Counted from the first letter of the stretch, positions 6,609 through 13,847 are shown. The stretch: DNA of 19,037 nucleotides from JBBSJV01 sp038256935 (GCA_038256935.1 JBBSJV010000017.1:1-19037); one strand, 5' to 3'. Notes: generated by a model from the sequence alone, not told the origin. Made by a program: numbers and translations.

Positions 6609-7236
6609 AGAGTGCTTACAAAACATTTTTTTAGGTAAAACTCTAATTTTTGATTTTGATGGGGTAGTTGCAGATACGCATCAGTTGCATGTGGATTTTT
6701 TGTCTCGGTTTATGAGCAAAGAACGGATTGAAAAAGCTCTGTCCAAATCCTGTAGTGAGCCAAAACCAAGCCAGTGGTATCCATTTAGAAGACAGTTTGA
6801 GCGTGTTTTTTATTATTTTCTCTACCGTTACAGCAAAGGTTACAAACTCCCCCTACTCTACACCAAAGTGGTTGAAGCCATCAGGGCCAATAAGAATCCT
6901 AAATATCTGATGTCGATGGGGTCCAAGCAATATGTAAAATATATTCTAACAAAACAAAACTTAGACGAGTTTTTTGCAGTCTACGGAAGGTTTGAAATCA
7001 GAGGTAATAAAGGATTAGGAGCCAAAATGGTCATCGAGACCCATGGATTAAACGAAGACAACGTAGTATTTATAACTGACACTGTAGAAGACATTATGAA
7101 TCTTAGGATCTACGAAAATATACCAGTATACGCTGTTGATTGGGGGTATTGTAGAAGAGAGGATTTTGAAAAAGTAATCCCAAAAGATCATATTTTGAGT
7201 ATGGAGGATTTTGAGGTAGCTATGGGGAAGAAATAA
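6595..7236 (+). CDS. HAD-superfamily hydrolase (probable phosphatase)
   Basis: The protein has 213 residues with all HAD motifs: motif I DFDGVVADT near the N-terminus (nucleophile and acid Asp), motif II SMGSK, motif III at the Lys of NKGLGAKMV, and motif IV ITDTVEDI with its metal-binding acidic pair. The insert after motif I is helical and contains FRRQFERVFYYFLYRYSKGY, a C1-type cap. The ATG at 6595 overlaps the kinase gene by 14 bases, which implies translational coupling. That suggests a link to lipid-phosphate metabolism, for example dephosphorylation of a product or precursor, but the substrate cannot be read from the sequence. Confidence 0.85.
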   Translation: MSLDKECLQNIFLGKTLIFDFDGVVADTHQLHVDFLSRFMSKERIEKALSKSCSEPKPSQWYPFRRQFERVFYYFLYRYSKGYKLPLLYTKVVEAIRANKNPKYLMSMGSKQYVKYILTKQNLDEFFAVYGRFEIRGNKGLGAKMVIETHGLNEDNVVFITDTVEDIMNLRIYENIPVYAVDWGYCRREDFEKVIPKDHILSMEDFEVAMGKK

Positions 7237-7561
7237 TTGACTTTATTAAAGCTAAGTCTCACTGGAAGACTTCGGATCAATAGATAAGAGTTCATACTAA
7301 TGAAAATTATTAATTGATAGGATTAGATTAAATGTCACGTACCTTATAAGTTAGTGGCATACAAAATATCAAGGGTAGAAATGATAATAACCAAAATTTT
7401 TCTGTCTAATTTTTAATTAATAAATCTTAATAACTATCTATAAAAATGTAATTAATTGTTGATGGTAATCCAAGCCTATTTTCAATGTCATTGATTTCTA
7501 AAAGTAAATTTTCATATTTAAAATACGTTGTGATATGATTAACATTTTTGCTTTGTTATCG
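7237..7561. other. AT-rich intergenic region with a possible gene remnant
   Basis: This gap lies between the convergent HAD and NUDIX genes. A hairpin AAGTCT (7254-7259) / AGACTT (7267-7272) sits shortly after the HAD stop but has no T-run, so it is a poor terminator. On the reverse strand the frame of the NUDIX gene continues past TAG and TAA as 42 open codons (7427-7555), listed separately. Nothing else was recognised. Confidence 0.4.
7427..7555 (-). pseudogene. Possible gene remnant downstream of the NUDIX gene
   Basis: Reverse-strand frame without an ATG start: NHITTYFKYENLLLEINDIE, then NRLGLPSTINYIFIDSY and TAA. The amphipathic pattern looks protein-like, and it is in phase with the upstream NUDIX gene but separated by two stops. 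It may be the C-terminus of a displaced gene, or chance. Evidence is weak. Confidence 0.2.
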
Positions 7562-8038
7562 CTATAGATCAATTTTCCACTCAACCACTTCTAGCCCTAC
7601 ATCAAACAAAAACCAGCCTTCAAATTTTTTTCCAGTTATAATATAATCCAGCCACAACCTATTATCTTGCCACATTTGCTGTATTGGAAGGTTATTTAAA
7701 TTAAACCATTGCGGCTTCATCTCTTCTGATTCTTTAATCTCACCTTCAAAATCCCCAGATAAATATACAACTACTTTTTGATTCCAACCTGCAAACTCTA
7801 CAGTATCTGGAAAATAAAAGTTTAGCTTGGCAAGTTCCTCCAAAGTTGATAAGCTTGCCCCAACCTCTTCTGTAAATTCTCTTCTTGCAGTCTGCTCAAT
7901 TGTTTCTCCCTGTTCTGGTTTTCCGCCGATTGCCATCCATTTACCCTTACCAAAACCCTTCTTTTTCAACCCTAAAAGCATTTGATCTTCTTTGATCAGA
8001 AAGACAAGACTTCTCAGGCTTAGATTAGGATTTGCCAT
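7562..8038 (-). CDS. NUDIX hydrolase, MTH1/MutT-like (oxidised nucleotide sanitation)
   Basis: The NUDIX box is complete, GKPEQGE-x7-REFTEEVGA, with every catalytic Glu in place. The lead-in MLLGLKKKGFGKGKWMAIGG resembles the MTH1 pattern (LLGxKKRGFG-x-GRW-x-x-xGG), which favours hydrolysis of oxidised purine triphosphates such as 8-oxo-dGTP; substrate assignment is inference. The C-terminus FDVGLEVVEWKIDL also fits that subfamily. Start choice: an ATG at 8059 directly abuts a TATAAT, which would place the transcription start inside it, so the ATG at 8038 (MANPNLSLRSLVFLI, 158 residues) is more likely. It is divergent from the winged-helix/NUDIX-like gene, which may regulate it. Confidence 0.88.
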   Translation of the reverse strand: MANPNLSLRSLVFLIKEDQMLLGLKKKGFGKGKWMAIGGKPEQGETIEQTARREFTEEVGASLSTLEELAKLNFYFPDTVEFAGWNQKVVVYLSGDFEGEIKESEEMKPQWFNLNNLPIQQMWQDNRLWLDYIITGKKFEGWFLFDVGLEVVEWKIDL

Positions 8039-8104
8039 GATACTTTTTTGTAAATTCATATTATAAGTTTATATTTCAAATTTGCATTTTTTCACTTGTT
8101 TTAC

Positions 8105-8124
8105 TAGAGTACTCAGATACTCTA
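8105..8124. promoter_or_regulatory. Inverted-repeat operator candidate in front of the wHTH-NUDIX gene
   Basis: TAGAGTA (8105-8111) and TACTCTA (8118-8124) form a perfect 7-bp inverted repeat with a 6-bp spacer. Inside it GAGTACTC (8107-8114) is a second palindrome sharing the same half-site. It sits in the divergent intergenic region and touches the likely start codon of a gene whose product has an N-terminal winged helix, so autoregulation is plausible. Confidence 0.45.
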
Positions 8125-8801
8125 TGCACACTATCCAAAAAATAATGCTTAGCCGCTTAGTTGATAATACCTCACTTAAATACTCTCAGTTAACCCAAGG
8201 ATTTGACTCCAGTGATAATGTTTTATTTCACCTAAAGTCATTAATAGATAACGGATTAATCGATAGAAATGACAAGGTCTATAACCTGACAAAAAGTGGT
8301 TTGTTTATTTCTGGGGAGTTTGACCTCCAAAGCCTGAGAGAAATTAACTACAAAACAACCAGCTTGGTTTTTGTGATCAGAAAAGACAACAAATATTTAC
8401 TCAGGGGCAGACCCTTTGAAAACCAAGCCTTTTGGAAATTACCAGGTGGAAAAAGTCAGTACGGAAAAAAGGTAGAGTCAGAAAAAGTTAGATTGCTAGA
8501 AAGAGAAATTGGCCAAGTAAATAATGATTATAAATTTGGATTTGACTCCATCCACCTGAAGATCCAGACCACCACCACAGGTGAATTTTTATTTGATGAT
8601 ACACTTATTGTATACAAGGTTGATTTGGAAAAGGATTATAAAACTAATATTCGAGATGGCAATAAATGGTTCACAAAAGAAGAAATAATTGAGCTACATG
8701 GAAAATGGCCAGAGATAGATTTTTGCATCCTCAGAAATAATTGGTCAATCTACAAAGAATACAAATTTGTCTCTGATTATCATTTAGAGGTTTTGAAATA
8801 G
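8124..8801 (+). CDS. Winged-helix protein fused to a degenerate NUDIX domain (likely ligand-sensing regulator)
   Basis: Residues 1-65 form a winged-helix domain (MHTIQKIMLSRLVDNTSLKY, a recognition-helix region VLFHLKSLIDNGLI, and the wing DRNDKVYNLTKSGLFI). From about residue 78 a NUDIX fold follows (TTSLVFVIRKDNKYLLRGR, FWKLPGGK). The NUDIX box is broken: G109-x5-K115 instead of Glu, then R123-LLEREIG, so three of the four conserved catalytic acidic residues are Lys, Leu and Arg. Hydrolysis is unlikely; nucleotide or ADP-ribose sensing, as in NrtR regulators, is a reasonable model, although NrtR has the opposite domain order. From memory, intact relatives with this domain order exist in CPR genomes. 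The start at ATG 8124 (225 residues) is preferred over 8082 because MHTIQ begins the helix and the inverted repeat would otherwise be coding. Confidence 0.75.
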   Translation: MHTIQKIMLSRLVDNTSLKYSQLTQGFDSSDNVLFHLKSLIDNGLIDRNDKVYNLTKSGLFISGEFDLQSLREINYKTTSLVFVIRKDNKYLLRGRPFENQAFWKLPGGKSQYGKKVESEKVRLLEREIGQVNNDYKFGFDSIHLKIQTTTTGEFLFDDTLIVYKVDLEKDYKTNIRDGNKWFTKEEIIELHGKWPEIDFCILRNNWSIYKEYKFVSDYHLEVLK

Positions 8802-8843
8802 TATTGACACTTCTCAAATTTCTAATCACTTTGATATATAATT

Positions 8844-9281
8844 ATGGATCATGTCGCAATAGTCTCAAAGTCATGGAAGGTAGTTGAAGCGATTTTATCA
8901 GGGCAAAAATCTATCGAATCCCGCTGGTTAGTCCATAAAACTATTCCATGGGACCGAATAAATACTGGAGATATAGTCTATTTTAAAGAAACTGGAGGGT
9001 TGGTGAGAGCTAAAGCAGATGTAGTAAAAGTCGAGCAGATTGAAAATTTAACGCCAAAAAAGATTAACCAGCTAATTGAAAAGTATAATAAATTAGGACT
9101 TGGAACAGAAAATATTATTGAAGAGATTAAAACCTACTGCAAAGGCAAAAACTACGCCATTTTTATTCACCTACAAAACCCCAAAGCAATTCAAAAACCA
9201 TTTAAAATAGATAAAACAGGATATGGAAATATGTCAGCTTGGATGAGAGTTGGGGATATAAGAAATGTGGTTGTAGAATAA
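8844..9281 (+). CDS. ASCH-domain protein
   Basis: The 145-residue product begins MDHVAIVSKSWK and carries the ASCH signature SGQKSIESRW near residues 18-27, followed by WDRINTGDIVYFKETGG and AKADVVKVEQI, the beta-barrel core of this PUA-like fold. The C-terminal YGNMSAWMRVGDIR is also typical of this subgroup. ASCH domains bind RNA or modified nucleosides, and one member is an N4-acetylcytidine amidohydrolase; the role here is unknown. TATAAT ends one base before the ATG and TTGACA lies at 8804-8809, but the spacing between these is too long for a standard promoter, so its transcription start is unclear. Confidence 0.85.
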   Translation: MDHVAIVSKSWKVVEAILSGQKSIESRWLVHKTIPWDRINTGDIVYFKETGGLVRAKADVVKVEQIENLTPKKINQLIEKYNKLGLGTENIIEEIKTYCKGKNYAIFIHLQNPKAIQKPFKIDKTGYGNMSAWMRVGDIRNVVVE

Positions 9282-9310
9282 TTGGGTTTTACATTTTTGT
9301 ACCTGACAAA

Positions 9311-9709
9311 TTAACTCAAATCATAAACTCGAAGCCCTTCAAATACTTCAAAATCTTTTTTATTTTTAGTGACCAGTATCAGATCTTCAGCCACACAACT
9401 AGCAGCTATCCAAATATCTTCCAAACCCTTTACTTGCCCTTTTGCATCTAGGTCAGCTTCTAATTTACTGCAGACTTTTACAATCTGATCATTGCTGTGA
9501 ATTACCTTCATTTCTTTGAAAAACTTTTCGTACTTTATCTCGAGATCCAATCTGTTTTTCCTATACACTCCATATAGCAATTCTTGCTGGACAACCCAAT
9601 TGATAAATCTTGACTCTACTGGCAATGACAGAACCAAATCCACAATCTCAGGATGCCTACCACTTACAAAATAGGACAAAATATTTGTATCCAATAAATA
9701 CCTACTCAT
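9311..9709 (-). CDS. vapC: VapC-type PIN-domain toxin (pair 1)
   Basis: VapC toxins are Mg-dependent ribonucleases that cleave tRNA or rRNA when not bound by the antitoxin. The 132-residue product has the PIN acidic residues: Asp7 in LLDTNIL, Glu43 in QQELLYG, Asp98 in GLEDIWIAA, and Asp119 in VTKNKKDF. The order and spacing match active VapC proteins. Its ATG overlaps the end of the ribbon-helix-helix antitoxin gene by 4 bases (9706-9709), the classic coupled arrangement. Confidence 0.92.
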   Translation of the reverse strand: MSRYLLDTNILSYFVSGRHPEIVDLVLSLPVESRFINWVVQQELLYGVYRKNRLDLEIKYEKFFKEMKVIHSNDQIVKVCSKLEADLDAKGQVKGLEDIWIAASCVAEDLILVTKNKKDFEVFEGLRVYDLS

Positions 9710-9975
9710 AAATTTTTGATAACTTGAGATTTTCGTTTGGCAGTATGGGTTTTACTTTTTTTCCTTTTAAAAGCCAAAGCCTTTTCAAAATCCTGCCCCA
9801 GATCAAGATCACCTATGAATGAAAGCCAAGGATCATTTGCTTTATCAGATTCCAAACCTTTTCGCAAAAGCTCAGAAACAACCTCCTGAACAGGCTGTCC
9901 AGTCTTATAACTAATCTCTTTAACCGAAGTAATTAGTTCGTTATCCAAACGAGTAGAAAACAACTTTGTTGACAT
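9706..9975 (-). CDS. vapB: Ribbon-helix-helix antitoxin (pair 1)
   Basis: The 89-residue product has an N-terminal ribbon-helix-helix pattern (KLFSTRLDNELITSVKEIS, then TGQPVQEVVSELLRKGLES) for DNA binding and dimerisation, and a basic C-terminal tail (KRKKSKTHTAKRKSQ) that would wrap the toxin. The gene overlaps the PIN toxin by 4 bases. It lies six bases behind a textbook promoter, so the complex probably represses itself by covering the -10 region. Confidence 0.88.
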   Translation of the reverse strand: MSTKLFSTRLDNELITSVKEISYKTGQPVQEVVSELLRKGLESDKANDPWLSFIGDLDLGQDFEKALAFKRKKSKTHTAKRKSQVIKNL

Positions 9976-9981
9976 GTTTAT

Positions 9982-10010
9982 ATTTTATGTAAATATGCTG
10001 TTTTTGTCAA
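9982..10010 (-). promoter_or_regulatory. Promoter of toxin-antitoxin pair 1
   Basis: Reverse strand: TTGACA (10005-10010), 17-bp spacer, TAAAAT (9982-9987), then six bases (ATAAAC) and the ATG. The predicted transcript begins at or within a base or two of the start codon. Confidence 0.7.
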
Positions 10011-10016
10011 AATTAT

Positions 10017-10412
10017 TCAATTTGAATTCGACTCATTCCAAACGTTGCTTAGCTTCTTATCAAAAGTATGAAGGTCTCTATTATCAAACTTTGATAAGGC
10101 TAGATTGTAATTATCTTCCAGCCCCAATGTATTTTGTCTTGATTTACTAATTGCCGCAAGTAATGTCTCTTGATTTTCAAACTCGATCATTGTCGATAAA
10201 TATAGATTCTCTAAAAAATTCAAAACGTCGCTTTCACCCCAGCTGTAAAACTTTTCTAGCACCCACAAAAACTCAAAAATTGAAACCAAACTTACCTTTA
10301 CATTCTCTTGTTTTTCTTTGCATTTAATTAGGAAATCAAAGACAATTTTTGACTGTTTAGTATCTTTTTCCGTGGCCAATCTAACTAGATAATTTGTATC
10401 AATCAAATGCAT
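10017..10412 (-). CDS. vapC: PIN-domain toxin (pair 2)
   Basis: The 131-residue PIN protein has Asp5 in HLIDTNYLVR, Glu47 in SIFEFLWVLE, Asp100 in LGLEDNYNLAL and Asp118 in LHTFDKKL, consistent with an active ribonuclease of the VapC type. The start is the ATG at 10412, one base after the antitoxin stop codon; a frame extension up to 10460 lies inside the antitoxin gene and is not the natural start. It is only distantly similar to the PIN toxin at 9311, so it is not a recent duplicate. Confidence 0.88.
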   Translation of the reverse strand: MHLIDTNYLVRLATEKDTKQSKIVFDFLIKCKEKQENVKVSLVSIFEFLWVLEKFYSWGESDVLNFLENLYLSTMIEFENQETLLAAISKSRQNTLGLEDNYNLALSKFDNRDLHTFDKKLSNVWNESNSN

Positions 10413-10413
10413 A

Positions 10414-10704
10414 TTAACTAGGGTATTTGCTTTTAATATGAGCTGCTTTGGCTTTTTCAATTTGCTTTTCTAGCTCTTCATCAAATAAGTTTTGTAAGTT
10501 CTTTGGTGCCTGCAGCGAACCTTGTAAATCGCTTAGCATTTCATAAGGATTAACAATTTCGTAATTACCATTCAAATTCTTAACAACTAAAAGATGATTA
10601 GTTGATTTACCCTTGGTTTTTGACTTTTTAATTTGCAAATCTTCAAGCAATGCTACAGGAATGGTGACCTGATTCTTGGAAGATAGCTTTAACTTATAGG
10701 TCAT
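10414..10704 (-). CDS. vapB: AbrB/SpoVT-like antitoxin (pair 2)
   Basis: The 96-residue product begins with a swapped-hairpin AbrB-type motif (KLKLSSKNQVTIPVALLEDL), the DNA-binding part, and ends in a charged helix (LFDEELEKQIEKAKAAHIK) expected to bind the toxin. Its stop codon is separated from the toxin ATG by one base. It lies behind a canonical promoter whose -10 is embedded in alternating TTTACT/AGTAAA half-sites, a likely self-repression operator. Confidence 0.85.
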   Translation of the reverse strand: MTYKLKLSSKNQVTIPVALLEDLQIKKSKTKGKSTNHLLVVKNLNGNYEIVNPYEMLSDLQGSLQAPKNLQNLFDEELEKQIEKAKAAHIKSKYPS

Positions 10705-10730
10705 AGTAAAGTAATTTTACTGAAAGTAAA
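10705..10730. promoter_or_regulatory. Operator candidate for the AbrB-type antitoxin
   Basis: Three half-sites alternate in orientation: AGTAAA (10705-10710), TTTACT (10716-10721) and AGTAAA (10725-10730), giving two overlapping inverted repeats with 5- and 3-base spacers. They cover the predicted -10 and the start of the message. Confidence 0.6.
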
Positions 10731-10742
10731 GGTTTTTGTCAA
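10714..10742 (-). promoter_or_regulatory. Promoter of toxin-antitoxin pair 2
   Basis: Reverse strand: TTGACA (10737-10742), 17-bp spacer, TAAAAT (10714-10719), nine bases, then the ATG at 10704. Confidence 0.7.
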
Positions 10743-10750
10743 CTAGCAGC

Positions 10751-11010
10751 GTTTCCCCTGCCCTGAAAGGGAGTTAGACACTAACACAGGGTGAAGACCT
10801 GTGAATTTTGTGAACCTATGAATTGTAAATTGCGAAATACAAATAATCAAAATTCCTTCCCCAGCCCTAAAGGGGCGAAACATCCCAGCACAGGGTGCAG
10901 CCCTGTGAACCTATGAACCTATGAATTATGTAGTTATGTATACACCCCAAAGCCCTGAAAGGGCGACACACTCCTGCACATGATAACACCCTGTAAAATT
11001 GTGAACATGT
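10751..11010 (+). repeat. REP-type double-hairpin units, left flank of the transposase
   Basis: Three forward units, each made of hairpin A (GCCCT-GAA-AGGGC type) followed about 12-16 bases later by hairpin B (CACAGGG-TGAAG-CCCTGTG type). Hairpin A: 10760-10771, 10864-10876 and 10952-10964. Hairpin B: 10785-10803 (one mismatch), 10889-10907 (perfect), and a decayed copy near 10975-11000. The units are joined by CTATGAA-type spacers. With the AbrB operator region this accounts for the 355-base gap before the transposase. Confidence 0.8.
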
Positions 11011-11059
11011 AAATAAATAGGTGAATCATTAACCATACAAAAATTGAAATAAACAATAT

Positions 11060-11512
11060 CTAATCCCACATATATTTTTCATCAAATTCAATCTCAAAGT
11101 TTTCTAAAAAGGTTCTTAATTCATCTTTATATGACAGTTGGGTATGGTGAATTTTTTGATTAATAATGTATTCTGTTACTTTTTCTAGTTGTGACCCACT
11201 TACTGAAAAGGCTCCATAACCATCTTGCCAGTAAAAGTTTTTATATCTATCTCCGTTTGTTTTAATCCATTTTGATGATGAAGATTTTATGTCACTAATT
11301 AGTTTGGTTAAGGTAATATTTTTGGAAAGTATAAACAAAATATGGACATGATCAACAAAACCTCCAATTTTTATTGCTTGACAATCTAGGTTGTTACAAA
11401 TCCCTGCGATATATCCATGTAGAGCTGATTCAATTTCTTGATCTATTAAGGGTAATCGATTTTTGGTGCTAAATACAATGTGAATATAGTTTTTGACTAA
11501 TGATTGAGGCAT
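11060..11512 (-). CDS. REP-associated tyrosine transposase (IS200-like, HUH/Y1 family)
   Basis: A single-strand transposase of 150 residues with the HUH motif H55-V-H57 in GFVDHVHILF and the catalytic Tyr115 in VTEYIINQKIHH; YWQDGYGAFSVS-x-SQ is characteristic of the REP-associated (RAYT) subgroup. No accessory TnpB gene is present. REP-type hairpins flank it, inverted relative to each other: on the coding strand hairpin A lies just before the ATG, and oppositely oriented units lie after the stop. This matches RAYTs that mobilise or maintain REP elements. All catalytic residues and the full length are intact, so it may still be active. Confidence 0.92.
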   Translation of the reverse strand: MPQSLVKNYIHIVFSTKNRLPLIDQEIESALHGYIAGICNNLDCQAIKIGGFVDHVHILFILSKNITLTKLISDIKSSSSKWIKTNGDRYKNFYWQDGYGAFSVSGSQLEKVTEYIINQKIHHTQLSYKDELRTFLENFEIEFDEKYMWD

Positions 11513-11520
11513 AGTTTTAT

Positions 11521-11615
11521 ATTTCGCCCTTACAGGGCTTGGGGATTAGGGAGCGGTGTTCATTGGTTCGATGGGCTTCACCCATCGCTAGTGTATCTAA
11601 CCTTTTCAGGGTAAA
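11521..11615 (-). repeat. REP-type units abutting the transposase start (reverse orientation)
   Basis: On the reverse strand, reading toward the transposase: a hairpin A remnant (11601-11612), hairpin B CGATGGG-TGAAG-CCCATCG (11569-11587, 7-bp stem) and hairpin A GCCCTGTAAGGGC (11526-11538), nine to fifteen bases before the ATG. Hairpin B differs from the usual CACAGGG/CCCTGTG at matching positions on both arms, so base pairing is kept. Confidence 0.75.
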
Positions 11616-11705
11616 CAAATAAAAATAAACAGATTATGTCAAGTATAGCATAATACTACACAGTTCTAAACTCTTAGTAATAACTCTGATCTTAATATTT
11701 TTACT

Positions 11706-11880
11706 CCGACCTGCAATGGCGAAACACTCTAGGTCAGGGTGCACCAGTGAAATAATTATTCACAATTTAACCCCAAGCCCCAAAGGGGCAAAACATATTA
11801 GCACAGGGTGAAGCGCAGTGAACTTATAAACACCATAAATATTTTCCCGAGCCCTGTAAGGGTGACACACAAACCCTGCT
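11706..11880 (+). repeat. REP-type units between the transposase and thrS
   Basis: Three forward units: a decayed one near 11709-11752, one with hairpin A GCCCC-AAA-GGGGC (11777-11789) and a damaged hairpin B (11801-11820), and one with hairpin A at 11851-11863 that is cut off at the thrS stop codon (11881). With the reverse units at 11521-11615 this makes head-to-head blocks, as in BIME-type clusters. The stretch 11616-11705 shows nothing recognisable. Confidence 0.7.
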
Positions 11881-13752
11881 CTACACAAGCCCCTCCAAAT
11901 ACCCCTTCAATTCCTCCAACTTTACCCTCTCCTCACCGTCTTTAAGCCTTATTGATACCTGTCCTGCTTCCATGTCTTTAGGTCCAATTATCATCATGGC
12001 TGGGATTTTCATATTACTTGCTTCTTTGATTTTTTTACCTAAGCTTTCATTTCTATCATCTACTTCATATCTTAGCTCATTGTATTTGAGCGGTTTCATA
12101 AGCACCACTCCATCAAGGATTGCTTTGACTTTTTCTACGTATTCAACTGTTGCTTCTTCGTTATTGATAGTCAGGATTTTGACTTGAGTTGGAGCTAGCC
12201 AGAATGGGAACCAACCGGCAGTATGCTCTATAAATACACCTAAAAATCTTTCAAATGATCCTGAAATTGCTCTGTGAATAACCACTGGTCTTTCTTTCTC
12301 TCCTTCTTCGTTGATATATGATAGATCAAATCTCTCAGGAAGATTAAAGTCACATTGAATAGTTGCTAGTTGCCATTCTCGCCCTAGTGAGTCTCTAAAC
12401 ATAAAGTCTAATTTTGGACCATAAAAAGCAGCTTCCCCTTCTACTCTTTTGTACTCAAAACCAGCTGACTGACAAGCTTGTAGTAATTGATCTTCCGCCC
12501 ATTCCCACTGCTCAGGGGTACCAAGGTAAGCTTCTGGATTATTAAGATCACTTGCGGATAATCTTACCCAATAACCTTCACTCATCCCAATAGCTTCATA
12601 AAACTCGTTAATGATATCCACCACAGTGAGTGCTTCTTGCTGGATCTGATCTAATCTACAAAACAAATGCCCGTCATCTTGAGTAATAGATCTTACTCTT
12701 GTAAGTCCACTTAACTGCCCTGGTTTTTCATCTCTATAAACAGTTGCAGGTTCAAAAAATCTAACAGGCATATCTCTATAACTCCATTGATTGTCTGCAA
12801 AAATCTGCATATGGTGAGGACAATTCATAGGTTTCATACAAAAATCGTCGTATTGACCCTGCACTTTTAATAGTTCATCTCCAAACTTATCCCAGTGCCC
12901 AGAAGTTTTATAAAGATCAGACTTAGCAATATGAGGTGTCCAAACTCTAACTGACCCCCTTTTGTTATTGATTTGCCACAAGTAGGTTTCAAGTAGATTC
13001 TTAACCATAGCAAGTTTTGGCTGAAGTAGTGGCAACCCTGACCCAACCAACTCTGAAATTGTATAATAACCAACAGTTTCATTTAAAACCCTATGATCCC
13101 TCTTCTTAGCTTCTTCTCTCAAGTTTATAAATTTCTTTAGCTCTTCTCTATCTTCCAAGGCAAGCCCGTAAACCCTTTGCATTTGAATATTTCTATCCTG
13201 ATCCCCTCGCCAATAACTACCACTAAATTTATCCAGCTTTAGCCCTACCCCTCGAAGCTCACGAACATGCTCCACATGAGGACCCTTACAAAGATCCACA
13301 AAATAATCCTGCCCTGTCTCCTCATCTTCTAATCGGTAGAGGGTTATTGTTGGAGTTTTTACAGAATCCATTTCATCAACTCCCAAATCCTCCTTTTCTT
13401 CCTGACTCAAACTAGTAGTTCCTTTGGTCTTTAAATCCTGCAACAATTCCACTTTTAACAGTTGGTTAAGGTTAGTAAACATTGCAATTGCATCATCGAT
13501 GTCTATTTCTTGGCGTTTGAAGACTAGCTTTTGCTTCATCATTTCCTTCATTTTACCTTCAATTAAAGGCAGGTCTTCTGGGATCAATGTTCTTGGTAGG
13601 ATGAAATCATAATAGAAACCGTTTTCAATGACGGGGCCAACTCCAAATTGAGTTTCGGGAAACATTTGATAGACTGCTGCTGCAAGTAGATGAGCCATTG
13701 AGTGGCGTTTTTTATCAAGTTCAAGGTTTTGTGAGTTTGCTGAGATGGACAT
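11881..13752 (-). CDS. thrS: Threonyl-tRNA synthetase, lacking the TGS domain
   Basis: The enzyme attaches threonine to tRNA-Thr. In 623 residues the editing domain comes first (HSMAHLLAAAVYQMFP and DLCKGPHV, giving the HxxxH and CxxxH zinc-like editing motifs), then the class II core: MNCPHHMQIF (zinc Cys), motif 2 VRFFEPATVYRDE, DDGHLFC (zinc His), motif 3 VIHRAISGSFERFLG (zinc His), and a C-terminal anticodon-binding domain from APTQVKILTI. The roughly 60-residue N-terminal TGS domain of E. coli ThrRS is absent; the ATG at 13752 lies only 16 residues before the editing motif. TGS loss is tolerated in known shorter ThrRS forms. The stop codon directly touches the REP cluster, whose insertion did not break the gene. 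Confidence 0.96.
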   Translation of the reverse strand: MSISANSQNLELDKKRHSMAHLLAAAVYQMFPETQFGVGPVIENGFYYDFILPRTLIPEDLPLIEGKMKEMMKQKLVFKRQEIDIDDAIAMFTNLNQLLKVELLQDLKTKGTTSLSQEEKEDLGVDEMDSVKTPTITLYRLEDEETGQDYFVDLCKGPHVEHVRELRGVGLKLDKFSGSYWRGDQDRNIQMQRVYGLALEDREELKKFINLREEAKKRDHRVLNETVGYYTISELVGSGLPLLQPKLAMVKNLLETYLWQINNKRGSVRVWTPHIAKSDLYKTSGHWDKFGDELLKVQGQYDDFCMKPMNCPHHMQIFADNQWSYRDMPVRFFEPATVYRDEKPGQLSGLTRVRSITQDDGHLFCRLDQIQQEALTVVDIINEFYEAIGMSEGYWVRLSASDLNNPEAYLGTPEQWEWAEDQLLQACQSAGFEYKRVEGEAAFYGPKLDFMFRDSLGREWQLATIQCDFNLPERFDLSYINEEGEKERPVVIHRAISGSFERFLGVFIEHTAGWFPFWLAPTQVKILTINNEEATVEYVEKVKAILDGVVLMKPLKYNELRYEVDDRNESLGKKIKEASNMKIPAMMIIGPKDMEAGQVSIRLKDGEERVKLEELKGYLEGLV

Positions 13753-13812
13753 ATGTAGTTAATTTTGAATGTTTTAATTTTAAATTAGAGTTGAGAGATT
13801 TATAATATATTA

Positions 13813-13841
13813 TTGACAATTTTTGTATGTTGGATTAGTAT
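13813..13841 (+). promoter_or_regulatory. Forward promoter candidate opposing the PemK/MazF-like gene
   Basis: TTGACA (13813-13818), a spacer of exactly 17 and TAGTAT (13836-13841; 4 of 6). No forward gene follows; the transcript would begin near 13848 and run through two hairpins into the antisense of the toxin-like gene. Confidence 0.35.
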
Positions 13842-13847
13842 TAAGTT

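Noticed and set aside
10751..11880. CRISPR array
   Set aside because: The repeated units are irregularly spaced palindromic hairpins of varying sequence in both orientations, with no constant repeat-spacer length and no cas genes; they are REP-type elements.
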